A stretch of DNA of 64,000 nucleotides from Manduca sexta. Lineage: Eukaryota; Arthropoda; Insecta; Lepidoptera; Sphingidae. Shown one piece after another: positions 42,840-56,385 of the stretch; the stretch's first letter is position 1, and every line of letters begins with the position of its first letter. Both the position numbers and the translations under genes were made by a program. Under the pieces are notes generated by a model that did no database searches, had not been told where the DNA came from, and saw only the letters and a program-made list of their open reading frames with translations. The stretch covers positions 11,783,291-11,847,290 of the forward strand of contig NC_051135.1 in NCBI RefSeq assembly GCF_014839805.1. Direction: 5' to 3'.

Positions 42840-42987
42840 TGCGTCGAGTTGGCGCACGCAAGCGCCGCGTCCCGCTCGCGGCAGTCGCGCGCTGTCCGAC
42901 GCCGCGGACGTAACACCGTGCGTTCATTATACATCGCGTTTACACCACGCGTCAAATGGCGCCCAAACTGGTGCATCGCTCACGCGG
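42840..42987 (+). CDS. Candidate CpG-rich first exon (speculative)
   Basis: A GC- and CpG-rich patch in an AT-rich desert ends at a strong GTAAGT donor (42988). An ATG at 42956 in good context (CAAATGG) opens MAPKLVHRSR plus two bases. If spliced to the acceptor before 59357, the frame continues exactly into the signal-peptide exon there. Alternatives are a 5' untranslated exon, a non-coding RNA start, or chance. The opposite strand has a 115-codon open frame with no recognisable homology. Confidence 0.3.
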
Positions 42988-45900
42988 GTAAGTCTCCAAT
43001 AAGTATAAAATAATAATAAATAAAAATAATATCACGTGCTGGCATTAAGTGGTCCACGCCACAGCCTCCGCGACGATCTCCGAGGGCGTGGTAGGGCATC
43101 GACTGGGGAGGGGGCACGGAGTCGGCGTGTTGGCGATACCGTCTGATAAGGCTGCAGGCTGCTGTCAACAAACCCTTACGAAATTCTCGGCAGCATGTAC
43201 CAATGCTGCAGATATTTACCTCAAAGACATATCTATTGATTTTCGCATCGCGGAACTGAGATGACGACTACTGCTTAATGGCTGAGACAATTAGATATAT
43301 TGTCGCAGCCTCTTTAGCATTCAGCTGCGGCGTTCCATGATAAAAAACGTAAATTGGGATGGTCTACCGGATTACTTGTGTATTTTATTCTTAGCTTAGC
43401 GATTGCTTTCGTAATATTTTTATGTTGTGAATCTAGTGTTGTTTGTAATGGATGCATTGATTTTACTATACTTCTATCAGCTCTGCAGTTTAGCAGTGAC
43501 GTAAATAATTGCTATTAAGTTCATGTTAGTGTAGTTATAAAAAAAATCTTCATAGATACAATTGATAAACATATTTATGCAACTTGCCTTATTGATCTGT
43601 TAAGCCTGAACTGAGAATATCCTAGTTTCACATCTCACAGGAAGTGATTCATTGAAGAATTGCGGGAATTTTTAAAATTAAAAACATATGAGTAAAGCCT
43701 ATTTTTGAACGATAATATGGTGTTAGTCGCCGCCTACAGCGCCATGAGACGAAAATAGCTTTATCGCGGTGCACGAGTTTTCCAACAGCCTTATTCTTAT
43801 GAGGATACGGTATAAAATAACTATAAATTTAACTTTATGAATATTATTTATTTCGGTATGTTATGAAATAAACTTAAACTATAGGCTTGTAGGTATATGT
43901 TTCACTGGGTTTTGTATAATTGCATAATAAATTTTAATTTACAAGACATAACGGAAAATTCCTTTAAATATAACATTATTTATTGCACGTTGCAATTTGA
44001 ACCTTACCATGTCCAATATAAGAACCGTTCACAGCAAGCCACAATGCTCATGAACATCTTTATTTAGTATCTGCCGGAACTAATTAAATATTTAAAGGAA
44101 GTAAAGTGAATACTTACGGTGCGACGGTAGATTGAAACATAAAATTTGTTTTCTTTATTAAAACTTAATCTCTATGATATTAAACTGAACATTAACTAAT
44201 AATTAACTCATATTTCCAGAGTTTGAGGTGACTATTGTATTTGTATTGTTATTTTAAAACATAATTATTTTCTTTATTAGAAACGTAAACAAGTAGTCAG
44301 TCTAATATAATTTCTATAATCATTGCAATTTATATGCCAAGATTAAAAAGAAAACATACCTACAATAAATAGGATATTAAAGAAAACACATTTGTCACTT
44401 CTTTCTATGTTCTTCTAGACACGTATAGCAAATGTTGGACCATGAGATATTAAAAAAAAGGCCTTATAAACGAAAAACTATATCTTACACGATATCCAAC
44501 TCCACGTGTATATGCACGTGAAATTATTTATTTATATCTTTATTGTAACCATTATACGTTTGTGTCTGAACCCCAAAAATACTACACTTAATATGAAAAA
44601 CAACATTGTAATTAATTAGGTCTATAGATTTAGATCAACACAGTCACGTGTTTAATGCATGCACGAAGTGTTAATTATAAGATTAAGGAAGCTGCTAGAT
44701 CTCGTATCGTAACGTTGTGGAAATATGGGCGTAGGCAGAGTTTGTTATTTTTTGGTTATTTTAAAAAATTTATAGTAAATTAACGGAACCCTTGAAGTTC
44801 TCCAAATTAGAAAATCTTCCTTAAATCGTTTCATGATAGAAAATAACGAAAGTTCTTTGCCAATATATCATTATATATTACAAGATTAAATAAAAAAGAA
44901 ATAACAAAATATCGTCGTGTGTTTGTACTATAACAAAAAAATACCAAAAACATGGATGATGGACTTGTTAGGAACAGGGCTTTTATCGGTCACACTACAA
45001 GTACTAAAATATTTATCTTTCATTTTACTGAATTTATGTGAAATGTAAACAGCTTTTACATAAGAATTAGTACTACATTACCTATATAGGGCATATATAC
45101 TTACTTTAGGTGGCAGAATAAAATCAACACAAGCCATAATGTGGATAAGAAAAGAAACTTCTCGGACCTATAATTTGTTATACAATATACATAATATATT
45201 TGAATATAACAAAAAGTATTTTATTTAGGTTCCGGACGATTATTATTGATAAGCAGTGTAGCCAAAATTTGTTTTTTAGATTGGATATTATTGTAGTAAA
45301 ATTATGAATTAAGTATGTTTACTTAATTCCAGGTTTCTTCACTATATAACTTATTTATATTTACAAATTATATCATAAGACATTTATAAATGCTTTTGGA
45401 ACTCATATTCATCTTAGTTTTTTTTTAACATTTATTAATTTATGTCGCTTTTCACATAACTGTGGAATATAAGTAGGAATTATTCTTAGAAATGTAATAG
45501 AATTTTATACTATTTGATTTGGTTAAATCCACAAATTAAATGTATTTTTTTTGCATTTCTTTGATTAGAAAATGCACTTCTATCTTGAAATTTGTTCAAA
45601 ACTGAACGAAATCATGAAATTTCGGTTTTTTATTTTAGACCACACATTAGTTTATTTAGGTATTACATTAGTTCTATTAAAATATCATTAATTTACCCAT
45701 CTAAGGATCGAATTGGAACCTCATAAGTAGGTAAACTATATAAAATACTGCAAGGCACTGCATTGCGCGTCCTCAGATATTATATATGTAGGTGTATGTG
45801 TTATATATAATAAATGAGTTGTTATTAAGTATCGTCTTCGAACATCGGTTTTCCGTGTATTAGAGGTAGGTCCCTCGGCAATTTCCCCAGGCTTTACAAA

Positions 45901-47224
45901 TTAGTGCATTTTCACTTTTGATTCAATACTTCTCAGCCATCCGTGCTCCCAAATAAATGGTAAACAAATGAGTACTATCTATACTAACATATAATACCTA
46001 TCCACGTTAGCTTCTTACACCTAATTATTGTTGGACAACGTTTACTTGAACATTGTGAAACAAACCTTACCTTATTGTTTAGTTTTATTAAAATTTACTA
46101 ATTTACTTTATAATTTCTTAAAGTGAAAATCGGTTATAAAGATAATGAAGAGACCACTTAATCTGTCATTACTTGGATATATGTATTTCACGGGACATTA
46201 TAATTTACAGCCGTTTTCAATAAACGATCCCAATCTCAATCTTCGATCTGATTCCGAGAATGAACCAATCAAATAACTCATTTGTAAGCTTGTCAAAAAA
46301 CCTTTGTTCTAATTGGTCCATTTTTGAGATAGATCTAAAAAGCCATTGTTATTGTTTATTGGCGGCCGTTAGTCATTATAATCGGTTTTTAATATATGTA
46401 TACTCGTTTTCTCAAAGTACAAATGAGACATAAAAGAATTCAAAACCAAAGACAAGCATATTCCGCACAAAAAGCTGGAATTTAATTCATAAAGAAATGT
46501 TTCACCAATAAATTGTTAGAAGTAAGTTTGACATTCCGGGCTCTTGAGTGGCTCGGGAGAGGGGAAGGCAGCCAGTGTTCTCCATGCTTGCTCTGTCATA
46601 GCGAGAAATTATTTTAAAACAAGAACGATGTAGAGGAATTGAGGTAATATTTTAGTATGGATAACTAAGATGTTTTATGTTATATTCAAAGCAAATAAAT
46701 ACCGAATCTTTACAATTAAATTATAACGTTTAATGGTTTTCTGTCACCAAAATTACAGATTAAACTAGTTTAGATGTCAGGGGACCAACCTTGTCATTTA
46801 AAAGTATTTTTTTGGAAATAAACAAAAGTAAATATAACAATAAATAATAAAATAAATCCTGAAGATGAAGATTAATACACAGTAGAGTCATAATTTTTGT
46901 TTCATGAATATCAACTAACATTTAGATCCAAAACAAATCCATAGTCAAACACTCATGTCTGACAAGTCACAAATATCGATAGTAAACAACTATAAGAGGA
47001 GAGCTCAGGCTTTCATCTCCAATTCTTTTTATGGAGCAAACATCGTCTTTGTTAATCGTAAAGAATCCGCAATGTATTGTATAATAGTTTACCACTCGCA
47101 TCGACGTAGCAACAATGTTTGCAGGTAAACAAACATTCGTGAAGTAAGCAACTTCATAGCCGTTTAACAACCAGCTACATCGTACTTTGATATAATGTCT
47201 ATTGAGTATATTTACTCTATACGG

Positions 47225-47490
47225 TTATTTTCTTGTCAGATGGCTTTTTCATATGGAAACGGTAAAAGTGACACTACTACACCTGATGGTAAGTGGAGTA
47301 GAGTCTAGATAGAGTCGACTGACGAGAGATGATTAATCATGCTGCTCGAGATAAGTATGCCTGTTTGAAACTGAGATATACGCTGGCTGATCTCGGAACG
47401 CGACACACTTCCGTTGGTCTCTATAACACCTATGTTTATGGGTACGCTATTTAGGCGGACACAAATATCCCATCACCTGTATGACAGAAC
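47225..47490 (+). repeat. Dispersed repeat family 2, copy 1
   Basis: It matches 52365-52640 over about 250 bp through 'gatggtaagtgga', 'gacgagagatgatta', 'ggctgatc..cggaac' and 'ggcggaca' blocks. Both copies are diverged. The family is unknown. Confidence 0.6.
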
Positions 47491-47999
47491 TTTTGATATA
47501 AATGCTATTTGAGGGGTTTTGAGTATATGTATATTTAAACCGTTACAATTAAGCATAGAGCTATAATTCAGTAATGGTTTTAAGTTATAATGTGGACGGT
47601 AGCCTGCTAAGACTTTATATACAGAAAGAAATCTCTATTTAATCTGTTATATCCCTTCTGGTCAATGATTTTATTATTAAATTAATGTAGTAATCAAAAA
47701 TATAAGCTGAATGTATTTATAGTTAGAATTTATAGAAATATTGATTAAACCAGTGTTCCGATTCCGAGTATAAGTATAAATACACCAGAATCAGGTTACA
47801 CGAGAATTCTGTGTATGTTAGTGCGCCCCTTAATCGAAGTATTGTTACATCTTTAATTCAAAGAGCTAAGGGTTGGTATTGCATACTCATGTTTTAACTG
47901 ACCCAGTTCTATATTGATTTCTTATGTTTACGCGAATGTTAGTCATTAAAAATAAACTATTTTTCGGATATTATCGCGGTTGTTATATGTTTATGTACT

Positions 48000-48205
48000 T
48001 TTTTTATTGCTTTGAATGACAGACGAGCTTGCGGTTTGTCTGATAGTAAGCGATACGACCGCCCATAAACAGTAGAAACACCATCCAACACCTTGAATTA
48101 AAAAGTATTGTTTGGTATTCCATTGCGCTCGCCATCCTGAGACATGAGATGTTAAGTCTTATTATGTCCAGTAGTTACACTGGCTACAATGACATTGACA
48201 CTGTG
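48000..48205 (-). repeat. Dispersed repeat family 1, copy 3 (reverse)
   Basis: This is the reverse-complement match of 27725-27915 and 10140-10260. Here it starts with a T-rich run (the A-rich tail of the element) and continues to the 'tagttacactggctaca' end. Confidence 0.7.
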
Positions 48206-48289
48206 CGTAGATCGTACCACAAACAGCTGGAAAAATTAATAAAAAATAAGTTGTATTATTGTAAAATTAACGTAGATATTAGAAGTTGA

Positions 48290-48420
48290 CTTTGCGGATG
48301 ACCAACACCTCAATCCGTCCCGTGACCACGAAGGCTACAGTCTTCGAAACGTCGGGAAAAAAAATAAAATGTAAAAACCGTAATAAAATCTTTAAAATAG
48401 TTTATTTTAATGATCCAGTT
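48290..48420 (+). repeat. Possible Penelope-like retroelement end, copy 1
   Basis: It contains CGTGACCACGAAGG and GTCTTCGAAACGTCGGG, shared with 53290-53420. The spacing of GTGACCA, a short stem and CGAAAC resembles a degraded hammerhead-ribozyme region of Penelope-like elements. The assignment is from memory and weak. Confidence 0.4.
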
Positions 48421-49562
48421 CTACGCAGTTGTTTAGCGCCGACTTATTAGCAATGATGTAAAACTTACCCAACAATTATAACCAAGTTATCAAGCCTGGT
48501 TATAAACAGTTCAATTGCTTCATTTATATGAAATGCAGGAGGGCCTTCATCTGAAATCATTATAGCAATGATACACTGATTAACACGTTTTGTAGCGATT
48601 CGTCGCAAACGTGGTGCGCTGGCCGTTCTGTACCACCAAAAGCCAAGTAAAGATGGTCGGCCCCGCTACCGTCGACACGACGCTCCGCTAGAGTGACTGA
48701 CGGTGTCACTCTTGACGTTGACTTTTATGGGACGCGCCGTCGTATATAAAAAAGGTTAACAATCATTGACATCGCAATAACGTAAACTTAACATGGCAAT
48801 AAAACAAGTTTTTGGATGTTATCGCGGATTTTTATATTTTAATTTTCGACCCATAATCCGAAGGCTAGTTTTATTTCGACGTAAGAAAGAAAGAAAGACA
48901 ATATTTATTTGTAACAGTAAGATTACAAATTAATCCAAAAACATAAAGAAGAAAAATCACTTAAATCGATTTATTCGTCACAAAAGCGACCCGAACTGCT
49001 GAATAGAATTAAATTTTTAATTTGTTTATGTTGCATTTTGTTTTATGAATAACTTTTATCCTACTTATAAATGAGCCTTAATCGATTCCTATCAAGAAAG
49101 TGCCATAACCATAATTTGCAATTATCAAATTATCGAAAAGGACCTAATACTAAAAAGTATTCAAGTCCGAATAAAACTGCAATCACTATACTCAAGAGAG
49201 CTGAAGCTATCGCGTTCCTATTTATATGGTAATGGCCGCTTCGCCTTGTTTCCCGGATATTAAATAGACTGTGGACCCTGAACAACCATTATCGGTTGTA
49301 AAAGTCGGGATGTCCCTGGAATTCAGTGGATATTATCCCCGATTTGGGATATGTCGATAGTTGGTTGTTATTCTGGTTATTACATTTTTTGTTTAGCGTT
49401 ATTGGTTTTTTGGAGTTTATTGCTTTTAGAATTCTTGTTGGTGTTTGACATTTATGTTTTTAGATGTGGCATAAGGATTAGAAAGTAAGGATCTTTAGCA
49501 ATGAAACGTTTAAAGGGTTTATTAAACATAAGACTTTTTTTTGGTTATACACAAATAATAAT

Positions 49563-49675
49563 AATAAAAATAGTCCCCTATCACATGATGGGACGGAATG
49601 TACTTGGCGAAAAGGAGGTGTCCTGGTTGCACCTCGAAATACCCCTTCGGGGATAAATGCGTGATGTGTATGGAA
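49563..49675 (+). repeat. SINE body fragment
   Basis: It shares 'cctatcacatgatgggacgg', a GCGAAAAG block and CGGGGATAAATGCGTGATGTG with the elements at 26 kb and 32.4 kb. The head is missing. Confidence 0.6.
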
Positions 49676-51372
49676 TAAGTAAGGATTACGTAACTGAAAA
49701 GTTAAAGGTTTGTGTTCTAAGTATACATACGTTAGTTCTAATTTTTTGTTTGGGCGGAATCGAAATCTTAACACCGGCCGTGACCACGTGTAAATATAAG
49801 AAATCATTATCTTTACTCCGGTTATAACAATTCATTCCACTCATTGAAAAGTTATCAATAAAATGTACACAGATTCTTAAAATAAATATGTATTACCTAT
49901 AAAAATTAATCAAATAGTTATTCGAAAATAGCCCTTTTTAGTATAATAATAAGTTTCAGGTTCAGTTTCATCCTTCAGGCGCAGAACCATGAAATGTGCA
50001 GCCTTTAAACTTATTTTATATGGATCAATCAAGTTCAGTTAATTCGGCTGTCAGCTACTCCGATTCTCCATTAGCGTTTCAATTTTATCGACAACCAGTT
50101 TAATTATATCCATTGGACAATACGATAGAGATTTTGTGAAAGGTTTTTTAATTATTTTGTTGGATTGATGGATGAATTTTATATTGCTATAGATGTGATA
50201 AGGTTTCTCGCTTTAAGGTAACAGTCCCGCGTATTTAGTGCTGATATTGCGGATTTGTAGAGTTTGCACTTAGGTATAGTCCAAGGACTATACATATTCA
50301 GTCTTACTTATAAATTTGTTAAGCGTTAAGAGGTGGTTAGGAATTGATGCAATAGTTGTCAAAAACATCACCGGTTTCTAATTTAAACCTAATTAAGAGA
50401 CAAGAAGGCGGGTTTTGACTTACAGCTGATCAAGTGATTTTGTGTTTTAACTAAGCATAGCTTTTCGAATTTTTTATAAGTAAGACTGAATAAGTACAAT
50501 AATAGAACGGGGTAAATCTGCCTTTTTGCAATTACGGCCATTCTAACCGAAGTAAGGCTTTAATAGCTGTAAATGTAAAAGAGTAAAAAATCAACTATTT
50601 TAAAAAATATTTATTCACTATTACACACATTTTCCTAATTAGTTAAAAGTAGTAATCTCCTTTTAAGCATAAAAATGTCTGTGCTCGGAGACTACGCTCT
50701 TCCATATCTATTATGTAATTACTAAAAATATTATAGTTGTAATAATATGTTTGTGTGTGTAGGAATGCGTGGTGAGTGTGCACGTGATGTACCTATACGG
50801 TTATCAAGGCTGTCCTTCGAATAGAAGCTTTGTAATTGCAACAAGAATGTTTCGTCTTCTTAGACGGTATAGGACCCTCTGACTACACTATTTCTTAGTT
50901 AGAGGTATTTTCCAGGATAAATAACCAAGAAAAAAAATATTTTTCAGGATAAATCATAAAAGGATTATGTCCTCTTTCTTCGTTGTGTCGTAAGTGAAAG
51001 ACAACTTAACATTCTTTCGCATTTATTGATATATTGGTGCTCTTCAAATTATATAACAGTTAGATATCGCTTGATACTAGAAATAAACACAACAGTCGAA
51101 TACGTCTATATCAATTCATGCATACGATAGAGTCTACAAATTATAAATGTGCAGTATATTCCTCATAAACAAGTAAACAATGTTACTGCCTAATACATGT
51201 TTAATACTTCGTAGAATTTGGTTTGTATAAATTTAAATAACGTTGAATTTAAATTGTAATTTTTAGATTGGATTATCTCATATACGCAGTAAACACTGAC
51301 ATCATGTTTTTGTCTTCGAAGAGGTAGCAGAGGTACAACTAGAACTCTAAATTTTTGCCATACACGTACGTT

Positions 51373-51473
51373 ATTGTTTCAAAATGTTTGATCATGTAAA
51401 TTATCGATATTTTATATACATCATATGTAAATAAAATATCGATAATTTACATGATCAAACATTTTAAAACAAT
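51373..51473. repeat. 43-bp inverted repeat, near-perfect hairpin
   Basis: Arms 51373-51415 and 51431-51473 are complementary with one mismatch; the inner 35 bp are perfect. The loop is 15 nt. The arms contain ATCGAT and TGATCA palindromes. It has no coding content and is unrelated to the other repeats in the window. Confidence 0.9.
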
Positions 51474-51639
51474 TTTAATTTTATAAGTATCTAACATAAT
51501 ATTATTAGGTTGTTAAGAAGCTAATCAATAACATTGAATATTATTAAATAATCGACGACTATGTCTTAACATTTACATTTGTTCAATTCACAACCGATAA
51601 ACTTACAATTAATAACATCTCTATCTAACTTCTAATCTA

Positions 51640-51945
51640 CACATCTAGAAAAGTTCTCAAAAGCTGTCTGTCTGTATGTGATCGATTTTTTCAAAATCTA
51701 CTGAGTGGAATTTTGTACGGTTTTTACTAAGATAGTGTAATTATTTACTAAGATAGTGTAAGATAGTGTAATTATTGAGGAAAGTTTAAGTTAATAGTAC
51801 ATTATGGTTTTATGTAAATTGACTGAAATATAACGATTACTGTTGAAGAGGTCGCGTGGTTATGTTGCGCTGTGTTGTGGTTGAAAAACTTTGTAACACA
51901 CTGGTAACCACGCACGCGAAGCCGCGGGCAAAGTTTGTATAATGT
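51640..51945 (+). repeat. Degenerate Helitron-like fragment
   Basis: It has an internal block similar to the copies at 42.4 and 56.4 kb ('tgtctgtctgtatgtgat' and a 'ctgagtggaattttg' block) and a degraded terminal hairpin (GCGAAGCCGCGGGCAAAG). A short tandem duplication of 'ttactaagatagtgtaa' lies inside it, near 51726-51770. Confidence 0.55.
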
Positions 51946-52364
51946 AAAGCTAAAATAACCTCATATATAAATTTGAATTTTATATTATAAGTATTATATA
52001 TTATGGAAATGAACGTTAGACATTAAAAGCAAATTTCACGCCCAACATCGTAATTCAATTATAGCGGAACAAAAGTTTTGGTGAAATGAGGAAATGCTCG
52101 CGAAGAACTTTACGAAATTAGGAAGTTGAGTTTTACATTTGGTTTTCTTATTAACCGATAATGGTATTATAATGCCAAGCAATTTCTAAGAATTTAGTAT
52201 GAAGATATGAGATAAAACAAAATCTTTAGGATATTAATGAGTATTTTAAATTAAAACAGTGCTCGTTGTTAAATTTTCTTTATTGAGATATAATGTATGC
52301 CTGCCAAGTATTGTAATTAAATCAAATTTTGACAATATTATAATTATTGTTATGAATCCTTTTT

Positions 52365-52640
52365 TTATACGCGCATAGCAAAGTGACCCCATTGAATTTG
52401 ATGGTAAGTGGAATGCGGCCCAATAGAGCGTCGACTAACGAGAGATGATTACCCCTCGACAGTCGCCACAATTATGCCGGCCTTATGGATCCGGATATAC
52501 ACAGGCTGATCCCGGAACATGACAAACTTACGCGGGCCACTATGGCGGATTTTAACACCTTGTGTACCGTGGTCACTAACTGGGCGGACATAAAATACAT
52601 CCTACCAGTGGGGAAGAGTGACAATTTCCGATAGGGAACG
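52365..52640 (+). repeat. Dispersed repeat family 2, copy 2
   Basis: The partner of 47225-47490. The match starts with 'gatggtaagtgga' near 52400 and runs to the 'gggcggacataaaat' block. Confidence 0.6.
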
Positions 52641-52918
52641 CGACACAACATATATTTTTATAATTTTAAATTTTTTTGGTATTTTAAATTACCAACAGCA
52701 ATCATCTGATCGCCGTGCATTCCTTGACGTATTGATCAAAACTGGTGTATTATTTTATTTCGTCTCGATGTGCATACTTCAAGGTAAATAGAGTGCTATC
52801 CAATTCCGACCAACGAGACGTTGTGTCTGAGACAGAATTATATACAAATGACGTAATTCGGTGCATAGGTAACTGTACATCCTAAACATCGTGTCTTATT
52901 ATAATAATATAATAATAT

Positions 52919-53225
52919 CAGCCCTGTATTATATACTTGCCCACTGCTGAGCACGGGCCTCCTCTACTACTGAGAGGGATTAGGCCTTAGTCCACCACGC
53001 TGGCCTAGTGCGGATTGGTAGACTTCACACACCTTCGAAATTTCTATAGAGAACTTCTCAGATGTGCAGGTTTCCTCACGATGTTTTCCTTCACCGTTAA
53101 AGCGAACGATAAATTCACAAAGAATACACACATAATTTTTTAGAAAAGTCAGAGGTGTGTGCCCTTGGGATTTGCGGACATTCGTCTCGGCAGTCCGTTC
53201 CACACCCAACTAGGCTATCGCCGCT
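52919..53225 (-). repeat. tRNA-derived SINE, copy 2
   Basis: The same element as 41740-42040 and highly similar over its length. Read on the minus strand it begins with GCGGCGATAGCCTAGTTGGG. The B-box region has a few changes, so this copy is probably older. Confidence 0.78.
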
Positions 53226-53289
53226 TCGTGTCTTAGTATTTGTTGCTAATCCATCTTAGTCTATAATTTGTATAACAAGAAATAAAACT

Positions 53290-53420
53290 ATTTCACGGGA
53301 CCGTGACCATGAAGGCTGCAAAGTCTTCGAAACGTCGGGAGCAAATAATAATATAAAAACCGCGAATTTATCAGTAAAATAGTTTTAATTTCAATGTGTA
53401 ACATTCGCGTAAACATAAGA
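53290..53420 (+). repeat. Possible Penelope-like retroelement end, copy 2
   Basis: It matches 48290-48420 through CCGTGACCA and TCTTCGAAACGTCGGGA, then an A-rich stretch and ATAGTTTTAATTTCA. Confidence 0.4.
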
Positions 53421-53734
53421 AATCATTTTGTATTACAAGATTTTATAACTCTAGATGTCTATTAAAAAAAAAAAAAAATACAAAAAAAAATCATATATAA
53501 AAGCCTCCTACAGCTCGTTGAATATTAAATATTTAGATTAGAAATGCGACGTAATTTCGCGGGTTTACTCATCTGGAACTCGGCGTGGGGTTGGAGTTAT
53601 GACGTATTTACACGTCATGACTGGCTTAATTATGAATACATAGCACGTGGATGAATTGACGTACAAACGCGACTTGGGGATATCCTCCTTGCAGGGAGTG
53701 GAGTAATTTATTAGTAATGTTTTTTTGCTGTTTC

Positions 53735-53965
53735 GGTGGAGTAGTTGTGTTATGGTATGGCTGCAAAAGTCGTGGGTAAGATTCCTGAGTCGGGGAAAAT
53801 GTTGTGTTTTTCTACTCAGTATCAACTCGGTGTCTGAAATTTGTGCCCGATGTGGCGACGGGTTCGCCCTCTGTCACATTGTGGAATATCACATATGGTA
53901 GATAGTGAATGCACTAGTTGCACTATATTTACCTTGTACTATATTTTCAGGATAAAAAGCGTTAA
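53735..53965 (+). repeat. Degenerate tRNA-derived SINE
   Basis: It shares 'ctactcagtatcaactcgg', a CGACGGGTTCGCCC block and 'aggataaaaagcgttaatga' with the SINE bodies at 26 kb and 62.8 kb. The tRNA-like head is strongly diverged. Confidence 0.55.
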
Positions 53966-54859
53966 TGAGACCTTTTTTATTTTATGTTAATAATATCAAA
54001 AAAGTTGTCTGTTAATAAGTGGTGTAGGATACAGTGGCGAAGCATCCATACAACGCGATTCCTACCGGCTTCCCTTTTGGGTTTATTGACGTTTGTCTCA
54101 GTTTTTATTTTCTGTTAAATTGGCCGCAATATATTAACTAAGACATTTTTTTGCCTTGGGTTACTTTTTGAAAAATTTCACCCTTCGCCACTGGTAGGAT
54201 AACACCTGCTTCGCTGACCTGGAGGAAGGTTAGGAACTCTAAACGAGGAGGGATTTATACGTGTTTAAGTTTGATTAGTTACCCTTTTTGGCACTAGATT
54301 GGTTCATGCTCAGTCGTGGGACAGCATATAATACTGGGCTGGTATCATTATAACAATATTATTATTAGGTTATGGAACAGCTTGTTTCTTACAAGAAAAT
54401 AAAAAAGTTCACGCGCTGTTTGCTTTACGTATGCTATACACGATAAGATGGCTTACTAAAATTATAAAATTCATGTAACTCGAAAAGGCGTGGTGGCCTA
54501 ATTGTTGACTCAAATCCCTTCAACAAGAGCTTTTTCAGCGACACTCTGATAAGTTTTCGCTTAGTCATGCCGTTCACCGAATCCCAACGATTATAGTTAA
54601 TGGTTAATCGATTTATATTAGGGCAAGGGAAGCTGAGTTCTGCCATTTTGGTTATGTTTTGATGTTAAAAACCGTCTGTAAACGTTACACAGTCTTATTC
54701 AAGAACATTTTGACTTTACGTTAATTAATGAAACCATATATTCGTCCTTGAAATCATTAACAGTTTCTAGACGAGGATTTTAAAAGTATAATAAAAAGAA
54801 AACTATTGCTTCTTATGGAGACCAATTGTATTTATTTTGTAGTTTATACCTTAAAATGA

Positions 54860-54990
54860 TTTTAAAAAGAGCAGCACCAGAGTTTCTTACCCGTTCTTCT
54901 CTGGTGAGAACTGCTTTCTGAACTGCTGGTAGAGTTAATAATGACGGAAGCTAAATAATGTAAAACATTTTACAGGTGCAAATAAATTAT
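54860..54990 (+). repeat. Insect LINE 3'-end-like repeat
   Basis: The blocks 'gtttcttacccgttcttctc' and 'ctgctggtagagtt', followed by 'gcaaataaattatttcat', resemble the 3' tail of a LINE family that I recall as common in Lepidoptera. There is no reverse-transcriptase open frame here. Confidence 0.45.
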
Positions 54991-56385
54991 TTCATTTCAA
55001 TATCCTTTTATTCCAAACAAAAACTTTTTGTAACTAGAGGCACATTCATTCAGTTAGGTGTACATTAAAGCAGACGCTACAATTCACGGAATGGTGCAGT
55101 TCATTGGAAATTCCACCGCTGCGTAGGATGTCTGTCGGATCGCATGCACGGAAATATGTGCACATCGTCTGCAAGCCTGGAATTGAGATAACATAACTCT
55201 ATATATGTTAGCTTAGAGTTGTAATACGTAAATTCTTCCCTAGGGCTGTTGAATTAGGGAACGCTAAGTTTAAAGATTTAAACCAGGGTTTAGATTTAAT
55301 CTGATTTTACAATACATAAATAAAAAATATTCATTATAAAATACGACTTATTAAATAAAAAAAAAATATAGTTCTATTAAAGACTACGTTTATGTCAAAT
55401 TTGTGTTAGATCATTTTATAAATTATTTGAAAAATTATCCTAAAATACATACATAATATCAATTTGTATAAATTTGTACGATGTTAACATGACATCTTAT
55501 ATATTTTTAGTAATTTTCTCATGTACCCTCGTCGGTTTAAAAATTCTTTCTTAAATGTACTAGAAATATGGTTCGTTGCAGCTTCATAGTTAAGGTTTAG
55601 TTCTAAATCATTTTTGTCTCTCACGTCTCTACTGTTTGAAAAATCGATGTAGATCTGTATTTAGCTTGAGTTATGATTTGTTAAGTTTCTTGTTTGAAAG
55701 GTTAGCTTTAAAAAAATGTTTTACTAATTTAGAATTAAAAATATATTATAAGAATTACACCGTTAATCCTGTTTCTTTTTTGACAGCCTATATTACATTC
55801 ATTATTTTACTAAAATTATAATGTTTAAGGACAATGAAGATTGTTTAACATTATGACCATTTAGATAGTTTGTTATATCATAAAAATATCTAGTACGGGA
55901 CATAATTTCTTCTTTTTATCGACCTGTTCTTATATGTGTTAATTAACGTAAGGTTCGATAAAATACTTGTATAATTGTACCATACTTTTGTACATACAAG
56001 AATAAAAATACATTTATATATACGTCTTCATATATACAGTTCCCTAAACAATTCCCATTTAAGATTGCATTCCTGAGGTCGTTTCATTATTCCATAATGC
56101 ACTGCGGTCCGGGACAGGTCGATTCCAGACTTTCGAGTCACTTCGTTCTATTGTTTTAATAATTCTATGGCTTGGGAAAGATAAGTAGACTTTGAAATAC
56201 AATTACAATTAATGTAACATGAAAATTGACAGTATAAATGAATGAAATGAATGGAGACTGTCAGATGGATTCGATAAAATCTATTTTGATTTAATTACGC
56301 GGCGAATGTTATAAGTGATATGTAATTATCGTAATTTCCAAATTAAGATATCATGGCGAACGTAATTTGGAGCCCTATTAATAAA

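Noticed and set aside
42629..42976. A 115-codon open frame on the minus strand across the CpG-rich patch.
   Set aside because: GC-rich sequence gives long frames by chance, no domain is recognisable, and part of it reads through repeat-like DNA.
46205..46385. A possible MITE with ends resembling CCGTTTTCAATAAACGAT and ATTGTTTATTGGCGGCCG.
   Set aside because: The terminal complementarity is short and imperfect, and no target duplication is visible.
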